Assembly (NCBI GenBank): GCA_016719105.1
Contig: JADKAQ010000022.1
Location: forward strand, 107,050 to 171,049
Length of the DNA: 64,000 bases
Direction of reading: 5' to 3'
Origin: Gemmatimonadota bacterium
Lineage (GTDB): Bacteria > Gemmatimonadota > Gemmatimonadetes > Gemmatimonadales > Gemmatimonadaceae
Under the pieces are notes generated by a model. The model had not been told where the DNA came from. It did not search any database and saw only the letters and a program-made list of their open reading frames with translations. The translations under genes were made by a program, and so were the position numbers. Of this stretch, positions 19,701 to 30,489 are shown piece by piece (within the stretch, counting starts at the first letter, position 1; each line of letters opens with the position of its first letter).

Positions 19701-19797
19701 GTGCTGCTTGCGCCTGCGCCGTCGCCGCTCCGACTCCCAGCGGCGCCAGCAACAACGCTGGCATGGCCGCCAAGGCCAGGAGTGCTCGTTTTATCAT
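16708..19797 (-). CDS. SusC/RagA-family TonB-linked outer-membrane transporter
   Basis: 1029 residues. Signal peptide (LLAPLGVGAATAQAQA), then a carboxypeptidase-regulatory-like domain (RTVTGRVTSEQGDPMGSVSV), then the plug with SITIRGVSSISSSNQPLMIV and the box DIESLTVLKGPEASALYG, GAIVITTKRGRAG. A long beta barrel ends in phenylalanine (FTFGFKVGF), as outer-membrane barrels do. It imports SusD-captured substrate using TonB energy. First gene of the operon. There is no Shine-Dalgarno before the ATG; instead the ten bases before it read CCACCTCCT, the opposite of a binding site. The frame is open far upstream, but no other ATG precedes this one near the signal peptide. Confidence 0.93.
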   Translation of the reverse strand: MIKRALLALAAMPALLLAPLGVGAATAQAQAAQPRTVTGRVTSEQGDPMGSVSVIIKGTSQGTMTRVDGNYTIRVAVGQILVFRLIGNAPEERTVGANDVINVTLRRVATQLDAMVVTALGQTAQVRTLGTSQQSVEGAAISETQRQNFVNALQGRVAGVEVTSSSGVPGASSSITIRGVSSISSSNQPLMIVDGLPLDNKTLNTGVLASDAPGSLTAFSNRGVDFTNRAADINPDDIESLTVLKGPEASALYGIDAANGAIVITTKRGRAGTGGFEYSSSIKMESTRNTPELQRTYGLTSNAGFSYFGAPYAAGTTFYDNIDGFFRTALTQRHNLAFSGAAPENRINYRVAMSADKQEGVVPNSDYSRINLTGASQSQVNRWLRADLSMQYALANNNQAYKGDNGPLIGLLLWPQTDNAKDWLTPAGNRRRLTTAAASGETDNPYFNVGKNRINSKNSRLVTNLGLIATPFSWVNVKSNIGMDSYTNENSILRHPESVYGNTYNGVLDEANDITRNLTAQTLVNFERYDITSDLSINGLVGNQVSDFKSTTAALKGQDFLDPNFVSINNTNLRTNRTTLLQRRLVSLFSSATLNYKDYLYLTGTLRNDWTSTIPQERNSFMYPSISGSFVFSDAFPSLKQYLTGRLRGGYAEVGKDARPYAFRPSLEYKTTSYGGYGYGFTGPNLGLKPEFARSYEFGTELGFFKDRLGVDVTWYRKQTKDQIVNDIRGSYATGFILFNLNGAVTRNEGWEVTMRGTPVETRMIAWDVQANFERARGKVLALPNALPESYVSDTWLFGNVRNGTAPGLSTRSLTGLFYLRNNKGDILIDPTTGLPLRSTIFIDGGYDRQPDYTIGLTNTFRHRRWTLNFLVDIRKGGDVLNATEQFLTARGLSKRTLDREKPRVIAGVLRDGKENSATPTQNTIVVIPAVQTQFYTSISEELFIEKDINWLRMRDITLRYQLPRGFLRTRDASVFVTGTDLFLITNYSGLDPIVNGNTAAVGGSGASGIDYGNFPMPRGFTFGFKVGF

Positions 19798-20268
19798 AGG
19801 AGGTGGATGCGGAATCCGGTGGACGGAGAGTGGAGCGCGGACAAGTCGTGGTCGTGCATGCGCAAGGTGTTGGAGAGGAGATGTGGAGGTGCTGAGGCGA
19901 GTTAGGATCACCTGGGCCTCGCCCTCCGGCGCGGTGCCCCACGCGCAAGAACGGGGCTCGCCGCACCGTGATCCACGAAGCGCCTTCCGGCCGCCCTTCG
20001 GGACGGCAGAAAGGCGCAGAAAAGCGCTCCAACATTCGTGCGAACCCCGAAACGCGTCACCAAAGAACACGCCGCCAGTAGGGACAACTCCCCGATTGAC
20101 ACAGGGCACGACGGTGGGCTGTTGCCCCTGCGCCACGTATCGGCGGCACGAATTGGTCAGACCAGCAGGAATTGCCGGTGCGTTAGGCGTGCTCGGACCG
20201 CCCCGGCCACCCCGGCCCCCGGGATTCCGGCCGCGACCGCACCGTCCGAGCTGCCGATACTCCCCAAG
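19798..20268. other. Divergent promoter region between susC-like gene and sensor kinase
   Basis: About 470 bases with no convincing gene. It must contain the promoter of the susC operon (leftward) and of the sensor kinase (rightward). A proline/alanine-rich frame continuous with the kinase runs through 20038-20268 but has no domain signal. A 32-codon plus-strand frame starts at an ATG at 19807 right after AGGAGG; I do not regard it as a gene. Confidence 0.45.
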
Positions 20269-22719
<2,451 letters not shown>

Positions 22720-22730
<11 letters not shown>

Positions 22731-23358
22731 CCCCGCGCGCCGAGACCGAGTCGACGATCACGCGCCCGCGCTCGTCGAGCTGGGCGTGGAAGGCGTCGAT
22801 GCGCTTCACGTAGTCCAGCGTCTCTACGTGCCGCCAGCGCTCCACCTTGGGGGCCACCGACTCGATGCTCGGCCAGCGCCGCGGATCGAGCCCCGAGGTG
22901 CGCGCCGTCGTCTGGGCGTTGAGCAGCGTGCGGCGCCCCGCGTTGTAGCTGGCGAAGGTGAAGGTCCGCACGTCGGTGAGCACGGAGTCACCCTCCCAGC
23001 GCGTCCACAGCTGCCGGTCGTATGCGATTCCCGCAGCGATGTTCATCTCCGGGTGGTCGATGCGCTTGAGCTCGGGGTTCTTCGAGGCGATCTCGCGAAA
23101 GGTCGCGGGCATCAGCTGCATCACCCCGCGTGCCCCCACCTGGCTCCGCGCCTTGGGGTCGAGGTTGCTCTCCGCCATCCCCTGCGCCTTGAAGATCCGC
23201 CAGTCGAAGGCCGGGCCGAAGTAGCGCTTGCTGTACTTGCTGAAGGTGTCGTCGTAGCGGTCGGCGGGGGCGCGCCGCTGCGCGCGTGCCGTGCGCGGGG
23301 CGAGCGTTGCGAGCGCGCCGAGGGTCAGTACGGCAAGGGACAGTTGCGCAGCGCGCAT
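22720..23358 (-). CDS. Exported lytic transglycosylase (SLT family)
   Basis: 212 residues. Signal peptide (TLGALATLAPRTARAQ) and an SLT lysozyme-like domain with the catalytic glutamate in QGMAESNLDPKARS, the GVMQLMPATFREIA motif, the IAAGIAYDRQLW motif and FASYNAG. It cleaves the glycan backbone of peptidoglycan in the periplasm with formation of 1,6-anhydro ends. The gene lies 15 bases after the DUF350 gene on the same strand, and its stop overlaps the stop of the sensor kinase. Confidence 0.9.
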
Positions 23359-23373
23359 GTGCCGTGTGTGCCG

Positions 23374-23577
23374 CTAGTTGAGCGCGCCGCCGATGACGAT
23401 CGCCACCGCGATGAAGATCGCGGCGATGAAGAGGCCGACCGCGATGTTCCCCTTCTTGAGCTCTTCCTCGAAGTCGACCTTGGGGGTGAGCAGGTCGATG
23501 ACGCGGTAGGCGACGAACATCATCGCGACGCCGAGGGCGGCGTAGAGGAAGTTGAGGGCGATGATGGACCACTGCAT
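23374..23577 (-). CDS. DUF350-family small membrane protein
   Basis: 67 residues with two hydrophobic helices (IIALNFLYAALGVAMMFVAY and GLFIAAIFIAVAIVIGGALN) separated by the charged segment TPKVDFEEELKKGNIAV, the pattern of one DUF350 repeat. The function of the family is unknown. ATG 23577 is chosen because it directly precedes the first helix; 19 extra residues up to 23634 would overlap the divergent peptidase frame. It is just upstream of the transglycosylase gene and may be co-transcribed with it. Confidence 0.75.
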   Translation of the reverse strand: MQWSIIALNFLYAALGVAMMFVAYRVIDLLTPKVDFEEELKKGNIAVGLFIAAIFIAVAIVIGGALN

Positions 23578-23769
23578 GGAGACATGGGATTCGGGGAACC
23601 CGCCAGGCGGTCGATCGAGCGGTGAAGGATGCATCCCCTCACCAGGGAGATGCTAGCACCGATCCGCCGTCAGGCGTCAGGGGGACATCATGCCAGGTGC
23701 CCCGCCGCGCCGCTTGCGGCCGGTGGTCCCCGACCGGACTTTCTCCTCCCTCGCGACCAGGACCATTCC

Positions 23770-25386
23770 GTGTTGCACCATGCGTACCTGCTGCTGACGA
23801 TGCTCGGCGGCGCGATCGACACGTATCCCCGCCAGCCGGTCGACGTCGAGCACTATCGCTTCGCCCTCACCCTCACCGACTCCACCGATCGCATCGAGGG
23901 TGAAGCCACGGTACGCATGCGCCTGCTCGCGGCCGGCCTCACCCGCGTGGAACTCGACCTCGCCGGCGTCACCGCCGCGCGACAGGGGAAAGGGATGGTC
24001 GTGCGCGCCGTGTCGAGTGGCGGCGTGCCGCTGGCCTTCACGCACCTGGGCGACCGCCTCGCCATGACGCTCGCCGCTCCGTCAGCGCAGGGGCAGGTGA
24101 CGGAGTTCGTGGTCCGCTACGCCGGCATCCCCGCCGACGGGTTGCTCATCAAGCCTAACGCGCACGGCGACCGCACCTTCTTCTCCGACGACTGGCCCGA
24201 CAAGGCGCGCCAGTGGCTCCCCACCATCGACCACATCTCCGACAAGGCGACCATGGAGATGGACGTCACCGCGCCCGCGCACTACCAGGTCATCTCCAAC
24301 GGGCGGCGCATGGAGGAGACCGATGTATCCGACGGCATGCGCCGCACCGTCTGGCGCGAGTCGGTCCCCATCGCGCCGTGGCTCTACGTGCTCGGCGTGG
24401 CGCGATTCGCCGTGCAGCACGTGGGCGACTACAACGGCATCCCGCTCGAGACGTGGGTCTTCCACAAGGATCGCGACGCCGGCTTTCACGACTTTGCCGT
24501 CCCGGTGAAGGAGGCGATGGCCTTCTACTCGGAGTTCATCGGCCCCTTCTCGTACGAGAAGCTCGCCAACGTGCAATCCAACTCGGTGAGCGGCGGGATG
24601 GAGGCCGCCTCGGCCATCTTCTACAGCGCCGGGAGCGTGACCGGGACGCGAAGTGTGCGGTGGCGCAACGTGATCATCCACGAGATTGCGCACCAATGGT
24701 GGGGGAACGCCGTCACCGAGAAGGACTGGAACGACGTCTGGTTGAGCGAGGGCTTCGCCACGTACTTCACCCTGCTCTTCATCGAGCACGCGTATGGACG
24801 CGACGCATTCGCCGACGGGCTGCGCGACTCACGCAAGACGGTGATCGACTTCTACGCCAAGCGCCCTGACTACCGCGTGATCCACGAGAACCTGGACGAC
24901 ATGTCGCAGGTGACCACGTCGATGACGTACCAGAAGGGGAGCTGGGTGCTGCACATGCTGCGGCAGCGGATGGGGGACGATCGATTCTGGGCGGGGATCC
25001 GGGAGTATCATGCGCGCTACCGCGACGCGAGCGCGTCCACGGACGACTTTCGCCGCGTGATGGAGCGTGCAGCTGGCGAGGATCTCTCCGCATTCTTCCA
25101 GCAGTGGCTGTACCGCGGAGGCATTCCGCGGCTGGAGGGGACGTGGCACTGGGATGCCAAGGCGCGAGAGGTGGTGATCGAGGTGCGCCAGGTGCAAGCG
25201 GGGGCGCCGTTCGTGATGCCACTGGAGGTAGCGATCGAAGTGCCGGGGGCGGCGGCGCGCGTCGAGCGGCTGCAATTGGGTGGGGCCGTGCGTCGGTTCA
25301 CCTTTGCAGCTGAACGCGCGCCGAGTGGGGTGACGTTGGATCCGGAGGTGCGGGCGCTGTTCGAGGGGGGGCTGACGCGGCGGTGA
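23770..25386 (+). CDS. M1-family zinc aminopeptidase
   Basis: About 538 residues. Zinc site HEIAHQWWGN with the downstream glutamate in DVWLSEGFATY (H-E-x-x-H-x18-E) and the substrate-binding motif SGGMEAASAIFY. The N-terminal beta domain (YRFALTLTDSTDRIEGEATV) and the C-terminal part of the fold (AFFQQWLYRGGIPRLEG) are present, so the enzyme looks complete. It removes N-terminal residues from peptides. The start is uncertain: GTG 23770 has AGGA seven bases upstream and would give a short hydrophobic leader (AYLLLTMLGGAI) that could direct export; the frame is open to an ATG at 23629. Confidence 0.88.
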   Translation: MLHHAYLLLTMLGGAIDTYPRQPVDVEHYRFALTLTDSTDRIEGEATVRMRLLAAGLTRVELDLAGVTAARQGKGMVVRAVSSGGVPLAFTHLGDRLAMTLAAPSAQGQVTEFVVRYAGIPADGLLIKPNAHGDRTFFSDDWPDKARQWLPTIDHISDKATMEMDVTAPAHYQVISNGRRMEETDVSDGMRRTVWRESVPIAPWLYVLGVARFAVQHVGDYNGIPLETWVFHKDRDAGFHDFAVPVKEAMAFYSEFIGPFSYEKLANVQSNSVSGGMEAASAIFYSAGSVTGTRSVRWRNVIIHEIAHQWWGNAVTEKDWNDVWLSEGFATYFTLLFIEHAYGRDAFADGLRDSRKTVIDFYAKRPDYRVIHENLDDMSQVTTSMTYQKGSWVLHMLRQRMGDDRFWAGIREYHARYRDASASTDDFRRVMERAAGEDLSAFFQQWLYRGGIPRLEGTWHWDAKAREVVIEVRQVQAGAPFVMPLEVAIEVPGAAARVERLQLGGAVRRFTFAAERAPSGVTLDPEVRALFEGGLTRR

Positions 25387-25394
25387 TGCGAGCA

Positions 25395-25422
25395 GGCGGC
25401 GCCGCGTGCGCGGCGCGCCGCC
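25395..25422 (+). terminator. GC-rich stem-loop after the peptidase gene
   Basis: GGCGGCGCCGCG (25395-25406) can pair with CGCGGCGCGCCGCC (25409-25422) with a two-base bulge. It starts 8 bases after the stop at 25386. No run of T follows, so termination would be weak or factor-assisted. Confidence 0.4.
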
Positions 25423-25509
25423 GCCGGCGATTCACTGGCTGCTGCGCCCCCTCGTAACAGTTACCGCGGCCTCCACCGCGCCCTCGGGCGCCTGACTTCG
25501 TCCTCGACC

Positions 25510-27339
25510 ATGTCCCATTCGATTACGGCGGCAGTGGTCAGTTTGGCACTCCTGCTGCCGCCCGCTCTGACCCACGCCCAGCCCCGCCGCTCGGCACCGG
25601 GCGAGTATAGCGGCTACTCGACGGCCACGTACGACGGCTATCGCCGCGAGTCGCGCCACGTCGCCATGCGCGACGGCATCCGACTGGCCGTCGACCTCTA
25701 TCGCCCCACGCGACAGGGGGTGGTGCACGAGGAGCGCCTCCCCGTCGTGTGGACGCACCATCGGTACAATCGCGCCTTCATGCGCGGTGACACGCTCATC
25801 GACTACATCAACGGCTTTGGCGCCGGCGTCGACCGTCTCCTGCGCCATGGATATGTGGTGGCGGCCGTTGATGCGCGCGGCGCCGGGGCATCGATGGGGA
25901 CGCAGCAGGGCTTCTTCATGCCTGACGAGGCGCGCGACGCGTACGAGATCACCGAGTGGCTCGCCGCGCAGTCGTGGTCGACGGGGCGGGTGGGGATGAT
26001 CGGGAGGTCGTACCTCGGGATCACCCAGCTCTTCGCGGCCAGCCAGGCGCCGCCGCACCTCAAGGCGATCTTCCCGGAGATGTACGTCTTCGAGTGGTAT
26101 CCCTTCATCTATCCGGGCGGGGTCTTCCGCGACGACTTCTTCACCCAATGGCAGCGCCTGACGAAAGGCCTCGACTCGGGGGCGCGATTCACGTGGGGGC
26201 CGCTGCGCTTCGACGGCGTCGCCCCCGTCGATGGTCCCGACGGTCGCCTGCTCCGAGACTCCGCCATCGCGGCGCACCGCGTCAATCGCGACATGCTGGA
26301 GATGTGGCGCGGCGTCCCCTATCGCGACAGCCGCGATTCCATCAGCGGGAAGCCCATCCATCAGGAGCGCGGCCCCGCTACCTATCTCGCGCAGATCAAC
26401 GCGTCCGGGGTGGCGGTGTACGGACTGGCTGGCTGGTTCGACGCTTTCCCGCGCGACGCCCTTCTCTGGCACGAGAACCTGACCGTCCCGCGCAAGCTGG
26501 TGATGGGGCCGTGGTTCCACGGGGAGACCACAGGGTTCGACCTCGCCACGGAGCGCCTGCGCTGGTTCGACCACTGGCTCAAGGGCATCGACAACGGGAT
26601 CATGCGCGAGCCCCCGATTCGCTACTTCGTCATCGACGCGCCGGCGGGCGAGCAGTGGCGCACCGCGCGCCGCTGGCCGATCGCCGAGGCGCGCGCCACG
26701 GTGTTCCACTTCGGGGCGCGGTCGCGGGGTGAGACGCCTAACGCCAACGCGCTGGCCCGCGTGCGGGAGGCGGCGGGAGTCGACACGCTGCGCGTCGACA
26801 CGACGGCGACCGTGGGACCCGCCACCCGATGGGCCGCCACGTACGGCGGCCCGGGCGGCTATCCCGACCTGGCGGCCAACGACGCCAAGGGGCTCACCTA
26901 CACCACCGAGGCGCTGGCTGCACCCGTCGAGGTCATCGGTCACCCCGTCGTCCACCTCTGGGTGGCGTCGTCGGCAGGCGACGTCGACGCGATCGTCTAC
27001 CTGGAGGATGTTGCTCCTGACGGGCGCTCGACCTACGTCACCGAGGGGGTGCTGCGTGCCTCGCACCGTCGCCTGGCGACGCCGCCCTATCGCAACTTCG
27101 GGCTCCCCTGGCCGCGCAGCCACGCGGCGGACGTCCGCGTCCTGCCGATGGTGCCGACGGAGCTGCAGTTCGACCTCCTCCCGACAGCGAAACGATTCAA
27201 GGCGGGCCATCGCATCCGGATCACCGTGCAGGGGGCCGACCGCGACACCCACGTGCGGGTCACGCACGGAGCGCCGACGGTGCTCGTGTACCGCGACGCA
27301 CGGCACCCGTCCCGCATCGTCCTTCCCGTGGTGCGATGA
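25510..27339 (+). CDS. Exported CocE/NonD-family hydrolase (X-Pro dipeptidyl-peptidase S15 type)
   Basis: 609 residues. Signal peptide (AAVVSLALLLPPALTHAQ). An alpha/beta-hydrolase with the serine in GMIGRSYLGITQ, the acid in GLAGWFDAFPRDAL and the histidine in MGPWFHGETTG, followed by the jelly-roll C-terminal domain of S15/CocE enzymes (VEVIGHPVVHLWVASSAGDV, FKAGHRIRITVQGAD). Relatives are X-Pro dipeptidyl-peptidases, cocaine esterase and glutaryl-7-ACA acylase; the acyl or peptide substrate cannot be told from the sequence. It could act after the M1 peptidase on proline-containing peptides, which is inference from position only. Confidence 0.88.
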   Translation: MSHSITAAVVSLALLLPPALTHAQPRRSAPGEYSGYSTATYDGYRRESRHVAMRDGIRLAVDLYRPTRQGVVHEERLPVVWTHHRYNRAFMRGDTLIDYINGFGAGVDRLLRHGYVVAAVDARGAGASMGTQQGFFMPDEARDAYEITEWLAAQSWSTGRVGMIGRSYLGITQLFAASQAPPHLKAIFPEMYVFEWYPFIYPGGVFRDDFFTQWQRLTKGLDSGARFTWGPLRFDGVAPVDGPDGRLLRDSAIAAHRVNRDMLEMWRGVPYRDSRDSISGKPIHQERGPATYLAQINASGVAVYGLAGWFDAFPRDALLWHENLTVPRKLVMGPWFHGETTGFDLATERLRWFDHWLKGIDNGIMREPPIRYFVIDAPAGEQWRTARRWPIAEARATVFHFGARSRGETPNANALARVREAAGVDTLRVDTTATVGPATRWAATYGGPGGYPDLAANDAKGLTYTTEALAAPVEVIGHPVVHLWVASSAGDVDAIVYLEDVAPDGRSTYVTEGVLRASHRRLATPPYRNFGLPWPRSHAADVRVLPMVPTELQFDLLPTAKRFKAGHRIRITVQGADRDTHVRVTHGAPTVLVYRDARHPSRIVLPVVR

Positions 27340-27531
27340 GGGGCCGCGCGCCTAACGGCATCTGGTAGCAGGTGTATCGCTCGGCGCTGTCGGCGACCGC
27401 CAGCAGCCCTCCCCCAGTGGCGGCACACACCGCGAAGCCCCGGCCCCGTCTTTCCGGCGTTCGTCCCTGAGGCCTTGCGGGCAGGGTGGCGGGTGCGACT
27501 TGTTTCCTCATCCTCTCACCGTGCCTCCCCC

Positions 27532-28488
27532 ATGCGACCCTTCGTTCGGCTCCTCCTCGCGACCCTCGTCCTCGCCCCCGCCTTCTTCGCGCAGGGGCTC
27601 GTCGCGCAAACGCCGCAGCGCGCCGTCCTGGTCACCGGCGCCAGCTCCGGCATCGGCCGCAAGATCGCCGAGCGGCTCGCCACCGAGGGGTTCTACGTGT
27701 ATGCCGGCGCCCGCAAGGCGGAGGACATCGCCGAGCTGTCGAAGATCCCCAACATGAAGGGAATCCGGCTCGATGTGACCTCGGCGAACGATCTCGCGGC
27801 GGCGGTGACGCTCGTCGAGCGCGAAGGGCGCGGGCTGTACGGCGTGGTCAACAACGCCGGCATCGCCGTGGGCGGGGCGCTGGTGTCGACCGAGGAGAAG
27901 GAGCTGCAGTCGGTACTCGACGTGAACGTCATGGGGCCGTGGCGGGTGACCAAGGCCTTCGCGCCCATGCTCATCGCCTCCAAGGGGCGCGTCGTCACGG
28001 TGTCGTCCATCTCCGGCATCCTCTCCGGCCCGCTGCTCGGCGTGTACTCCATGAGCAAGCACGCCATCGAGGCGTTCGGCGATGCGTTAGGCGCGGAGAT
28101 GGCGCCGATGGGGGTGACGTCGTCCCTCATCGAACCCGGCAACTACAAGTCCGACATCGGCCGCAACACCATGGCGCAGGCGCAGGCGGCGGCCGACCGG
28201 GCCAAGGGGACGCCGTTCGAGGCGGCGATGCAGGGCTTCGTGCGCGCGATGGGGAACTACGACAACTACCCGGAGCCCGACGACGTGGCCAAGGCGGCGC
28301 TGCACGCCTTCACGAGCGTGAAGCCGCAGCCGCGTTACATGGTGGTGCCGGCGGCGGGACAGGCGGCGGTGACGATCCGGAAGGCGATGGACGAGCTCGT
28401 GCAGCTCAACCACGGGCACCAGTTCACGTACGATCGCGAGGCGCTGGTGAAGATGCTGGATGAGGCGCTGGCCAAGGTGGCGAAGTAG
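27532..28488 (+). CDS. Short-chain dehydrogenase/reductase with an export-like leader
   Basis: 318 residues. Classical SDR marks: nucleotide-binding VLVTGASSGIG, LDVTSAND, the NNAG motif in VVNNAGIAVGG, catalytic serine in VTVSSISG and Y-S-M-S-K (Tyr and Lys), and the PG motif in SSLIEPGNYKSDIG. The protein begins with a hydrophobic leader (LLLATLVLAPAFFAQGLVAQ) before the Rossmann fold, which is unusual because the fold needs NAD(P). The ATG at 27532 is preferred because it starts that leader. It is followed after 3 bases by the BNR-repeat gene, so the two are co-transcribed. Substrate unknown. Confidence 0.88.
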   Translation: MRPFVRLLLATLVLAPAFFAQGLVAQTPQRAVLVTGASSGIGRKIAERLATEGFYVYAGARKAEDIAELSKIPNMKGIRLDVTSANDLAAAVTLVEREGRGLYGVVNNAGIAVGGALVSTEEKELQSVLDVNVMGPWRVTKAFAPMLIASKGRVVTVSSISGILSGPLLGVYSMSKHAIEAFGDALGAEMAPMGVTSSLIEPGNYKSDIGRNTMAQAQAAADRAKGTPFEAAMQGFVRAMGNYDNYPEPDDVAKAALHAFTSVKPQPRYMVVPAAGQAAVTIRKAMDELVQLNHGHQFTYDREALVKMLDEALAKVAK

Positions 28489-28491
28489 CGC

Positions 28492-29961
28492 ATGACCCGT
28501 TCGGCGCCGTCCCGACTGTCGCTCCCCGTCCTGGTCGCGGTCGCCTGCCTCAGCGCAAACGCTGGCGCCGCACCCGAATCGGCGGCGCCCGCGACGGCGC
28601 AGGGGGCGGAACTCACCGTCTCCGCCAACGTCCACGTCAGCGCCACGCGCCCCTCGTCGCCGTTCAACGAGGTGGTCATCGCGGCGCATCCCACCGACGC
28701 GCGCCGCCTCCTCGCCTGCTCGATGCTCGAGCCGGAGCCTAACCGGCGCGTGAAGTCGGCCGCGTGGATTTCCGCCGACGCGGGACGCACCTGGTCGGCG
28801 CCGATCGTCACCACCGCGCACTGGGCCAACGACCCGACCTGTGGCTGGGCCGCTGACGGCACCGCGATCTTCACGCACAAGGTGAATGACGGCACGCCCA
28901 CCCCCGCGGGGAGCGTCAACTCCGACCTCGACTACCTGGGGCTCGAGCGATCGCGCGATGCGGGGCGCACGTGGCTCCCCATGGTCAGGGGACCGCAGGT
29001 CAACGACCGCCCGTTCATGGCGATCGATGGCACGAACGGCGCGCTCTACGTCGCGTACAACGGACACCTGCACGGCGAGGAGCCGCGGCATGACAACGCC
29101 AGCTTCCGCAACACGGTCGCCCTGATTCGTTCCGACGATGGCGGCGCGACCTTCGGTGCGCCGGCGCAACGCGCCCTCATGGACCAGACCGCGTCCGCCG
29201 GGAGCAACGCGGGGATGGACGGGGTCGTGATCCTCCCCGACGGTTCGATCGCGGTGCTCTACACGCACATGACGCTCGCCGAACAAGGGAAGGGCGAGAC
29301 CGCGTCGCCCACCGGCAAGCCGACCGTGGTGGGCAGCGCCCTGATGCTGGCCCGGTCCACCGACGGCGGTCGCACGCTCGCCCCGCCGACCCTCGTCGCC
29401 CGCGTCCACAGCGGCTACAACCTCGCGCACGCGCGCGGCATCACCGGCACCATCGCCGTCGACACGAGTCGCGGCCCCCATCGCGGGCGCCTGTACGTGA
29501 CCTGGGCCGACTTCGCCTCGGGGCGCGGGGAGATCCTGCTCACCTCCTCCGACGACGCCGGCGCCACCTGGTCGCCCCCGCGCCCCGTGAACGACGACGC
29601 CGGCACTCGGCTGCCTAACGGCGGACCCGATCACTCCATGGCCACGATCGCCGTGAACGGCGCCGGCGTGGTGGGCGTGCTCTGGTACGACCGGCGCGAG
29701 TTCCCTGCCGCCGAGGGCTATCGCCCGCGCTTCGCCGCGTCGCTGGATGGTGGCGCGAGTTGGAGCCCGAGCGTTGCCGTCTCCACGGCCCCCAACGCCC
29801 GCGCCGCGCAGCAGGGGCCCGACTATCTGCCTAACGGAGGCGACACGGCGGGACTCGCCGCAGCCGCCGATGGCCGCTTCCACGCCCTCTGGATCGACAA
29901 TCGCACGGGCGTCCAGCAGGTCTGGACTGCGGCGATTACTGCAAGGGCGCGCGGGCGCTGA
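28492..29961 (+). CDS. Exported BNR/Asp-box repeat (sialidase-fold) protein
   Basis: 489 residues. An N-terminal signal (VLVAVACLSANAGAAPES) and at least six Asp boxes of the S-x-D-x-G-x-T/S-W type: SADAGRTW, SRDAGRTW, SDDGGATF, STDGGRTL, SDDAGATW, SLDGGASW. These mark a six-bladed beta-propeller as in sialidases. The arginine triad and nucleophilic tyrosine of true sialidases are not obvious to me, so the catalytic activity is open. It is translated directly after the SDR gene. Its stop faces the hydrogenase protease gene with a 29-base gap. Confidence 0.82.
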   Translation: MTRSAPSRLSLPVLVAVACLSANAGAAPESAAPATAQGAELTVSANVHVSATRPSSPFNEVVIAAHPTDARRLLACSMLEPEPNRRVKSAAWISADAGRTWSAPIVTTAHWANDPTCGWAADGTAIFTHKVNDGTPTPAGSVNSDLDYLGLERSRDAGRTWLPMVRGPQVNDRPFMAIDGTNGALYVAYNGHLHGEEPRHDNASFRNTVALIRSDDGGATFGAPAQRALMDQTASAGSNAGMDGVVILPDGSIAVLYTHMTLAEQGKGETASPTGKPTVVGSALMLARSTDGGRTLAPPTLVARVHSGYNLAHARGITGTIAVDTSRGPHRGRLYVTWADFASGRGEILLTSSDDAGATWSPPRPVNDDAGTRLPNGGPDHSMATIAVNGAGVVGVLWYDRREFPAAEGYRPRFAASLDGGASWSPSVAVSTAPNARAAQQGPDYLPNGGDTAGLAAAADGRFHALWIDNRTGVQQVWTAAITARARGR

Positions 29962-29990
29962 GCCGCGCGGATCGCCGCTGGCAGGTCCCG

Positions 29991-30476
29991 TTAGGTAGTG
30001 GCGGGCGTTCGCCCGCCGAGTCGGCCGAGCCGCCCCACGAAGTCGTCGAGCGCCGCCGTCAGCTGCACAGCGGCTCCCTCGCTCATCGCCTCGCCCAACT
30101 CGAACTGCGAGCCCCGAATGGCGATGACGAAGGTTTCGGGGACGGGGTCGCCGACTACGGCGCGATAGGTCTGCAGCAGCGCTGCGGGGGAGAGGGCGTG
30201 CGTGGTGAACGCCACGTCGTGCGCCGCCACCACCGGGCGCACGGCATAACCCGGCGCCCCCGCCTCGGTCGTGGCATCGACGAAGTACACCTGCTCGCGC
30301 CCCCGCAGGTCGAGCGCGTGCTCCACCTGCAGCTGGAAGTCGGTCAGCACCTCCACTTCGCCGCACGCGATGGCATCGGCGCAGCGAAGCTCGAGGCGGC
30401 GCACGAACTCGGGGCCAAGCGCGTCATCGCCGCGGGACGGGTTCCCGTAGCCGAAGACCAGTACGGGCGCCGTCAT
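29991..30476 (-). CDS. hoxW: Hydrogenase maturation endopeptidase (HoxW type)
   Basis: 161 residues, the size of HycI/HyaD/HoxW proteases. The first strand VLVFGYGNPSRGDDALG holds the conserved Gly-Asn-x-x-x-x-Asp-Asp segment; YFVDATTEAGAPG holds the second metal-site acid and TTHALSPAALL the conserved histidine. It removes the C-terminal tail of the large subunit after the Ni-Fe site is built. ATG 30476 is the start since the family begins there; a longer frame to 30584 would overlap hoxH. It is the last gene of the hox operon, 13 bases after hoxH. Confidence 0.88.
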   Translation of the reverse strand: MTAPVLVFGYGNPSRGDDALGPEFVRRLELRCADAIACGEVEVLTDFQLQVEHALDLRGREQVYFVDATTEAGAPGYAVRPVVAAHDVAFTTHALSPAALLQTYRAVVGDPVPETFVIAIRGSQFELGEAMSEGAAVQLTAALDDFVGRLGRLGGRTPATT

Positions 30477-30489
30477 CGCGCGCACCCCC

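Noticed and set aside
16693..19905. 1070-codon open frame on the plus strand opposite the susC gene
   Set aside because: It is the antisense shadow of a high-GC gene: Val/Arg-rich, no domain, and the opposite strand encodes a textbook SusC with plug and barrel motifs.
19807..19905. 32-codon plus-strand frame after a perfect AGGAGG upstream of susC
   Set aside because: No similarity to known small proteins, no promoter, and the AGGAGG is simply the complement of the bases before the susC start. Kept only as an observation.
28087..30366. 759-codon minus-strand frame over the SDR and BNR genes
   Set aside because: Runs across the junction of two real plus-strand genes and has no recognisable motif.
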